Assembly (NCBI GenBank): GCA_015296065.1
Contig: DVDU01000273.1
Location: 1 to 37,200, forward strand
Direction: 5' to 3'
Source: Oscillatoriaceae cyanobacterium M33_DOE_052
GTDB lineage: Bacteria; Cyanobacteriota; Cyanobacteriia; Cyanobacteriales; Laspinemataceae
DNA: 37,200 bases
This document shows positions 32,752-37,200 of the stretch, in pieces. The notes below the pieces were generated by a model that saw only the letters and a list, made by a program, of their open reading frames with translations, searched no databases and was not told the origin of the DNA. Both the position numbers and the translations under genes were made by a program. Within the stretch, counting starts at the first letter, position 1; the number at the start of each line of letters is the position of its first letter.

Positions 32752-33801
32752 ATGATACCTGTGATTCTTGCTGGGGGCAAAGGGGAGCGCTTCTGGCCTG
32801 TGAGCCGTCGGCAGCGCCCAAAACAGTTTTTAAGCCTCGATGGCAGCGGTAACAGTTTGCTGCAAGCTACCGCCGAAAGGTTACTCCATACCGCCGGTGG
32901 TTGGGATAATTTATGGGTTGTCACTAGCCTTGCTCTGGCGGAAGGGACGCGCCAACAGCTCCCCCAGTTGCCCGAGGCGAATTTGCTCGCGGAGCCGGAA
33001 GGTAGGGATACCGCTGCGGCAGTGGCTTGGACCGCCCTGGAGATTGCCCGCCGTTATGGGGAGGAGGCGATCGTCGGCTTTTTTCCCGCTGACCATTGGA
33101 TTGACGATGTGGCGATGTTTAACCATACTCTGCAAGCGGCTAGTGAGTTGGCATCCCAGCAAGAGGCGATCGTCACCTTGGGCGTCAAACCCACCCATCC
33201 CGCCACCGGTTACGGCTACATTGAGCAGGGGGACGATGCAGGAGTTTTTGGCGGCTTGAGTGCCTATAAAGTCAGCCGGTTTACGGAAAAGCCAGACCGC
33301 AACAAGGCGATCGAGTTCCTTGCCACCGGGCGTTACAGTTGGAATAGCGGGATGTTTGTCTTCCGTGCGGGGGTGGTGTTGCAGCAACTGAGAATTCACG
33401 CCCCAGAAATCATCAATCCCTTGGCGTCCAAGGGGGTAGCGGCTTATGGCCAAATCCCCAAAAAAAGCATCGATTATGCGGTGATGGAAAAAACCGATCG
33501 AGCTTTTGTCTTACCAGTGGCCTTCGGTTGGGATGATTTGGGAGATTGGAACGCTCTAGAACGGTTGCACCAGCCATCGGGCTCGAATGTGGAATTGGCT
33601 AATCACATGACTTTGGATACCACCGGGGCGATCGTCTATGCTACTGACTCAGATGAGTTAATTGTTACCATTGGCCTAGAAGATGTCGTGGTCGTGCGCG
33701 ATGGCCGCGTCACCCTCGTAGTCAAAAAAGACCGCACCCAAGACATCAAACAAATCGTTAAATCCCTCCAAGACCACCCCAAATTTAGCTCGGAATCCTA
33801 G
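32752..33801 (+). CDS. manC: Mannose-1-phosphate guanylyltransferase
   Basis: A 349-residue nucleotidyltransferase. The signature LAGGKGERFWPVSRRQRPKQF is at residues 6-26. Later come GRDTAAAVAWTA, FPADHWI (metal/sugar site), GYGYIEQG, the FTEKPDR lysine motif and NSGMFVF. It makes GDP-mannose from mannose-1-phosphate and GTP in the cytosol. The length fits the stand-alone enzyme without the C-terminal isomerase cupin; that domain is encoded by the next gene, 76 nt downstream. GDP-mannose feeds fucose, rhamnose and mannan branches of surface polysaccharides. Confidence 0.93.
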   Translation: MIPVILAGGKGERFWPVSRRQRPKQFLSLDGSGNSLLQATAERLLHTAGGWDNLWVVTSLALAEGTRQQLPQLPEANLLAEPEGRDTAAAVAWTALEIARRYGEEAIVGFFPADHWIDDVAMFNHTLQAASELASQQEAIVTLGVKPTHPATGYGYIEQGDDAGVFGGLSAYKVSRFTEKPDRNKAIEFLATGRYSWNSGMFVFRAGVVLQQLRIHAPEIINPLASKGVAAYGQIPKKSIDYAVMEKTDRAFVLPVAFGWDDLGDWNALERLHQPSGSNVELANHMTLDTTGAIVYATDSDELIVTIGLEDVVVVRDGRVTLVVKKDRTQDIKQIVKSLQDHPKFSSES

Positions 33802-33877
33802 GATGAGCGAATAGCCATTCGCCCCTCCAACTCCGCTTTTTTCCCAGCCTGAATAACTTCACACTTCCTAGTTAATT

Positions 33878-34264
33878 ATGACTGACCAACAAACTGCCAA
33901 CCCAACCACATCTGAAGCCGAATCAGAATCCCGCTACTGGGGCAAAGTCACTGTCTTAGAAACTGGCCCCCGCTATCGGATTATTCGGGTGGAAATGAAA
34001 CCTAACCACCGGATGAAAACCCAAATTCACTATCACCGCAGCGAACATTGGATCGTAGTTTCCGGCACAGCTAAAGTCATCTGTGATGACGTGGAATCCC
34101 TCATCCTCCCCAACCAATCCACCTACGTCCCTCCCTGCACCCCCCACCGCATTGAAAATCCCGGGGTGATTCCCCTGGTGATGATTGAGGTACAAAATGG
34201 GGAATATCTTGGTGAGGAAGATACAGTACGTATCGAAGATGAGCCCCCCGACAACGTTAAGTAG
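33878..34264 (+). CDS. Phosphomannose-isomerase-type cupin protein
   Basis: A 128-residue single-domain cupin. After a polar 17-residue N-terminus, YWGKVTVLETGPRYRIIRVEMKP leads into the metal motif HYHRSEHW (His51, His53, Glu56 or His57) and a second motif PPCTPHRIENPG (His90). This is the type II mannose-6-phosphate isomerase domain normally fused to the C-terminus of the guanylyltransferase. Here it stands alone right after that gene, so together they would convert fructose-6-phosphate-derived mannose-6-phosphate toward GDP-mannose; a phosphomannomutase is also needed and is not in the window. Cytosolic. Confidence 0.88.
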   Translation: MTDQQTANPTTSEAESESRYWGKVTVLETGPRYRIIRVEMKPNHRMKTQIHYHRSEHWIVVSGTAKVICDDVESLILPNQSTYVPPCTPHRIENPGVIPLVMIEVQNGEYLGEEDTVRIEDEPPDNVK

Positions 34265-34410
34265 TCATTTGTCATTGGTCATTGGTCATTTGTCACTTGT
34301 CACTTGTCCCGGGCAGCCACGGGGGAAACATTTATGACTCTGGCTCCCCTTTCAAAGGGGAGGAGGGCAGCGGGGACAAAGGACAAATGACCAATGACCA
34401 ATGACCAATA
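34265..34410. repeat. GTCATTGGTCATT / GACCAATGACC inverted repeat cluster
   Basis: The left half iterates TCATTGGTCATT and CACTTGTC. The right half iterates GGACAAA and GACCAATGACC, its reverse complement. In the middle lies a perfect CTCCCCTTT/AAAGGGGAG hairpin. The whole 146 nt can fold into one long cruciform-like structure just after the cupin stop codon. Same word family as 1939-2092. Confidence 0.85.
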
Positions 34411-34810
34411 GACATATCCAAAAAATCCCCAAGCCTTTCCACCACTGATTTTTGGCTGTCTAAATTTCACCTGACCTGCATGCAGAAATCAACGGTATAA
34501 TCAGCGTTTGACAGTGTTGCCGTCAAAATAGAAAGAATTTATTCGGGATGTTTATTTCATATTTTTTACCAAATTTTGAGGGGTTTAGCCAGAAATTACT
34601 AGGGCACCGATTCGCTATCTAATTAATCCACATACTGTCAGAATTACGGGGTTATATATGTCAGCATTTAACCGAAATCTTTCGGCAGCTATCCGAAAAG
34701 TTTTTATCAACCTAATTAAATGCTCTACTCCTGAAGTGTGACAATTACTTCAACGTGGCTATTTTTCATAAACTAAATCATTAACCAAAGCTAGCCTGAT
34801 TATCACTTCG
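34411..34810. other. A/T-rich gene-free stretch
   Basis: About 400 nt without a supported gene or structured element. AACGGTATAAT (34491-34501) repeats the word before the GT-C gene at 11738, but no ATG follows here, suggesting a dispersed word or a promoter of an unannotated RNA. Nothing else is recognised. Confidence 0.45.
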
Positions 34811-35410
34811 TTACAATATCCCTTTTAAATCTAGCATAAATCCGGGCAGCACCTCTTCACCAGACAAGGCCGCCGGATTTTCTAAGATTTCTACTTCTTT
34901 TCCGGGACGGTAAATCTCTACTCGCTGATTTTGGGGGTCAATTAGCCAACCCAACTGCGCGCCATTCTCCCGATATTCTCCCATTTTCTCCTGGAGATTG
35001 TTTAACTTATCGCTTTCTGAGCGCAGTTCTACCACGAAATCAGGACATAAGGGCAAAAATTTCTTTTTCTGTTCGGGAGTTAATCCCTGCCACCGCTCGA
35101 TTTTCACCCACGAAGCATCGGGCGATCGGTCTGCACCATTGGGCAGTTTAAAACCGGTAGAAGAGTCAAAAGCTATCCCCAAATTATGCTGGCGGCTCCA
35201 GCCTTGCAATTGATAAGCAATTTCAATATTACGATGTCCCGTTTCTCCTCCAGTGGGCGGCATAATTATCAACTCTCCTGTAGCAGTGCGCTCAAATTTC
35301 AAATCTCGGTTTTCCTGACAGAGCTGCCAAAACTGCTCTTCTGTCAGCTCAAACTGCAAGCGCAACGGCGTAGGTAAACCGAGAGTTATGGTTTCTACAG
35401 TGGCTACCAT
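34811..35410 (-). CDS. Uma2-family PD-(D/E)XK protein
   Basis: A 199-residue Uma2 protein. Family blocks are LTEEQFWQLCQENRDLKFERTATGELIIMPPTGGETG, RNIEIAYQLQGW, FDSSTGFKLPNGADRSPDASWV, LCPDFVVELRSESDKL, MGEYRENGAQLGWLIDP and VLPGFMLDL. The candidate catalytic residues are the Asp in SPDASW, and the Glu and Ser-Glu in VVELRSESD. The ATG at 35410 (MVATVETIT) is the usual family start; an in-frame GTG at 35437 is the alternative. It is a full-length member without the coiled-coil tail of the copy at 10516. Uma2 genes are numerous in cyanobacteria and their role is not settled. Confidence 0.92.
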   Translation of the reverse strand: MVATVETITLGLPTPLRLQFELTEEQFWQLCQENRDLKFERTATGELIIMPPTGGETGHRNIEIAYQLQGWSRQHNLGIAFDSSTGFKLPNGADRSPDASWVKIERWQGLTPEQKKKFLPLCPDFVVELRSESDKLNNLQEKMGEYRENGAQLGWLIDPQNQRVEIYRPGKEVEILENPAALSGEEVLPGFMLDLKGIL

Positions 35411-35601
35411 ATGCGGATTTTTCCTGACAATATCCACATTATAGCAAAATTTGGTTAGGATTGATTTGCCTGCTCTAGTTAGGCAAAGCTTTGATATATT
35501 TCTCAGGTTTGGCGTTCCGATTGAAGAAATGATTTGACTCTGGCCAAATAATTATGTATAATATGACCATTCTCAAATATCCAACATCTGGTTAGAGTCC
35601 C

Positions 35602-36231
35602 ATGATTGATTACATTCAAAATGGCGAGGAAATTTACCGCCAATCTTTTGCGACGATTCGCGCAGAAGCGAATTTGGAAAATTTATCAGCGGATTTAGCA
35701 ATAGTGGCAGTGCGGCTGATTCATGCCTGTGGCATGATAGATATTGTCCCAGATTTAGCGGCGGCACCGGAGGCGGTGATAGCGGGACGCAATGCTTTAA
35801 TCAATGGCGCCCCGATTCTCTGTGATTCTCAAATGGTTGCTAATGGGATTAGTCGCCCTCGGTTGCCTGGGAATAATCCAGTAATTTGCACTCTCAATTA
35901 CCCAGAAGTGCCAGAAATAGCGCGGCAAATTAATAATACTCGTTCCGCTGCGGCGGTAGAACTATGGCAACCGCATTTATCCGGGGCTATAGTAGCGATC
36001 GGCAATGCCCCAACGGCACTTTTTCACTTGCTAGAATTGCTGGATGAAGGCTGGCCAAAACCGGCGGTGATTTTAGGATTTCCCGTGGGGTTTGTGGGAG
36101 CTGCTGAATCTAAAGCCGAACTGGCTCTCAACAGTCGGGGAGTGCCATTTATCACTTTACATGGACGCCGTGGGGGGAGCGCGATCGCCGCCGCCGCCGT
36201 GAATGCGTTAGCAAAGGAGAACGAACTATGA
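35602..36231 (+). CDS. cobH: Precorrin-8X methylmutase
   Basis: A 209-residue protein (also called CbiC in the anaerobic route). It moves a methyl group from C-11 to C-12 of precorrin-8X to give hydrogenobyrinate (or the cobalt form) in the cytosol. Visible blocks are LIHACGMIDIV with the catalytic His41, GAPILCDSQMVANGI, GNAPTALFHLLEL, and the VILGFPVGFVGAAESKAEL to GRRGGSAIAAAAVNAL C-terminal region. The length is as expected. It overlaps the next gene by 4 nt (ATGA), so translation is coupled. I saw no cobalamin riboswitch in the 190 nt upstream. Confidence 0.94.
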   Translation: MIDYIQNGEEIYRQSFATIRAEANLENLSADLAIVAVRLIHACGMIDIVPDLAAAPEAVIAGRNALINGAPILCDSQMVANGISRPRLPGNNPVICTLNYPEVPEIARQINNTRSAAAVELWQPHLSGAIVAIGNAPTALFHLLELLDEGWPKPAVILGFPVGFVGAAESKAELALNSRGVPFITLHGRRGGSAIAAAAVNALAKENEL

Positions 36232-36935
36232 CCGGAATGCCGGGACGACTTTATGGGTTAGGAATTGGCCCTGGAGACCCAGAATTGCTGACGCTGAAAG
36301 CGCACCGAATTTTGACTTCAGTTCCCGTCATTGCCTATCCAACTGCAGAAAATGGGAATAGTATAGCACGGTCGATCGTCGCCGATTTTATTCTCCCCCA
36401 CCAAATTGAAATTCCCATCACTTTGCCCTTTAGGGTCGATCGTTCTGCCCAACCCTATTATGACATAGCAGCAGCAAAGATTGCCGAACATCTGCAGGCG
36501 GGGCAAGATGTGGCGGTGTTGTGCGAAGGAGAACCGATGCTATATGGCACGTTTATTTACCTCTTTCATCGCCTGTCTCCAAAGTTTCATACTGAAATTG
36601 TCCCGGGCATCTCTTCTACAATGGCAAGTGCGGCAATGCTGGGCGTACCCATTACCTACCGCCATGATGTTTTGACGATTATGCCAGCTACATTGGCTGC
36701 AGAAACCCTGCGCGATCGTCTCGCCGTTGCCGATGCAGCAGTGATTATCAAATTAGGCAGACATTTCCCCAAAGTCCGCCAAATTCTTGAGGAATTAGGA
36801 CTGTTACACCGCGCTCTATATATTGAACGGGCAACCCAACCCAATCAGCAGATTATTCCCATTACTCAGGTAGAACCCGCCGCCGTCCCCTACTGGGCTT
36901 TAATTCTGATTCCCAGTCAATCTCAAACCCAATGA
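36228..36935 (+). CDS. cobI: Precorrin-2 C20-methyltransferase
   Basis: A 235-residue SAM-dependent tetrapyrrole methylase (CobI/CbiL). It methylates C-20 of precorrin-2 to give precorrin-3A, early in corrin synthesis. Family blocks are LYGLGIGPGDPELLTLKAHRIL, a central CEGEPMLYGTFIYL motif, VPGISSTMASAAMLGVPITYR, and VIIKLGRHFPKVRQIL. The start overlaps the cobH stop (ATGA), with AAAGGAG about 9 nt upstream. Length fits the family. Cytosolic. Confidence 0.94.
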   Translation: MTGMPGRLYGLGIGPGDPELLTLKAHRILTSVPVIAYPTAENGNSIARSIVADFILPHQIEIPITLPFRVDRSAQPYYDIAAAKIAEHLQAGQDVAVLCEGEPMLYGTFIYLFHRLSPKFHTEIVPGISSTMASAAMLGVPITYRHDVLTIMPATLAAETLRDRLAVADAAVIIKLGRHFPKVRQILEELGLLHRALYIERATQPNQQIIPITQVEPAAVPYWALILIPSQSQTQ

Positions 36936-36982
36936 AACCAGATACAGCCAATCCTCTCGATAATACGAGAATTATTCAAAGT

Positions 36983-37005
36983 CCCTCTCCCGTTTTGGGA
37001 GAGGG
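36983..37005 (+). terminator. CCCTCTCCC/GGGAGAGGG hairpin after cobI
   Basis: A perfect 9-bp stem (36983-36991 with 36997-37005) with a GTTTT loop lies 48 nt past the cobI stop. No T-run follows, so it is either a weak terminator or a copy of the common cyanobacterial repeat word that continues GGGATTTAGGGTGAGGG. Confidence 0.5.
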
Positions 37006-37121
37006 ATTTAGGGTGAGGGTTGTACCGCTCTTTAGTAAGAAACGCTGTATAATATAATTATACCAGTTTGAAAAAAATGTGATACACTTAGCCCAATCAG
37101 AGTCAAGTAGGAGGGGTCAAC

Positions 37122-37200
37122 ATGTCTGGAGTCGCCAAAATTAATATCGTGGAATCAGCCCCTGAGCTGAAATCCCTGTTAAGCGGCCAAAAAACCGCGA
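37122..37200 (+). mobile_element. IS630-type transposase, 5' end only (runs off the window)
   Basis: The last 79 nt open with an ATG preceded by AGGAGG (8 nt upstream) and encode MSGVAKINIVESAPELKSLL, then SGQKTA at the window edge. This matches the N-terminal helix-turn-helix of IS630-family transposases abundant in cyanobacteria. The left end of the element is probably near 37058-37075 in the A/T-rich stretch TATACCAGTTTGAAAAAA, next to TA dinucleotides, the target of IS630 elements. Completeness cannot be judged. Confidence 0.6.

Noticed and set aside
35411-35601. Cobalamin riboswitch upstream of cobH
   Set aside because: No B12-box-like GCCACTG element or long structured leader is visible in the 190 nt available.

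Overview
The window looks like chromosomal DNA of a filamentous, Oscillatoriales-type cyanobacterium. The evidence is the many HIP1 octamers (GCGATCGC), several cyanobacterium-restricted families (DUF1517, DUF1818, DUF2839, DUF1838), cyanobacterial RNA polymerase omega, a complete nitrate ABC transporter with the cyanobacterial NrtC fusion, and abundant short dispersed repeats. No taxon can be fixed without database searches.

Layout. 1-400: a G/C-rich tandem repeat, then about 300 nt of strongly structured non-coding sequence that resembles an ORF-less IscB omegaRNA / HEARO element. 400-5210: two tandem paralogous pentapeptide-repeat proteins, a DUF1517 protein and a lipoprotein. 5218-6753: a DinG/XPD-like helicase homologue whose ATPase motifs appear to be lost. 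6963-10378: a DUF2839 membrane protein, a small conserved hypothetical protein, a zinc-less MDR oxidoreductase and an epoxide-hydrolase-like enzyme. 10516-13400: a Uma2 protein with a heptad-repeat tail and a GT-C glycosyltransferase. 13603-16665 (minus): a large DUF4347 / beta-helix / FN3 / RTX exoprotein. 16848-20979: DUF1838, VOC, a methyltransferase-like membrane protein with a gene remnant beside it, and a GT4 glycosyltransferase. 21075-26414 (minus): nrtABCD. 27001-29472 (minus): two paralogous TPR proteins among G-rich arrays. 29621-31111: tRNA-Pro(GGG), DUF1818, a small inverted-repeat element, rpoZ and a possible 33-aa membrane peptide. 31165-34264: an LCP ligase, mannose-1-phosphate guanylyltransferase and a separate phosphomannose-isomerase-type cupin. 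34811-36935: a second Uma2 protein, then cobH-cobI. 37122-end: the 5' end of an IS630-like transposase.

Working together. nrtABCD imports nitrate/nitrite: lipoprotein NrtA binds substrate, NrtB forms the pore and NrtC/NrtD supply ATP, with NrtC also carrying a regulatory NrtA-like domain. The nitrate and nitrite reductase genes that often accompany it are not in this window. The guanylyltransferase and cupin probably make GDP-mannose, which together with the GT4, GT-C and LCP proteins suggests cell-surface polysaccharide synthesis. cobH and cobI overlap and act in corrin (B12) synthesis.

The most notable items are the structured RNA upstream of the pentapeptide pair, the apparently dead helicase, and the unusual density of dispersed palindromic repeats, including a 3-copy array inside the nrt operon. 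All calls come from reading the sequence; no searches were run.
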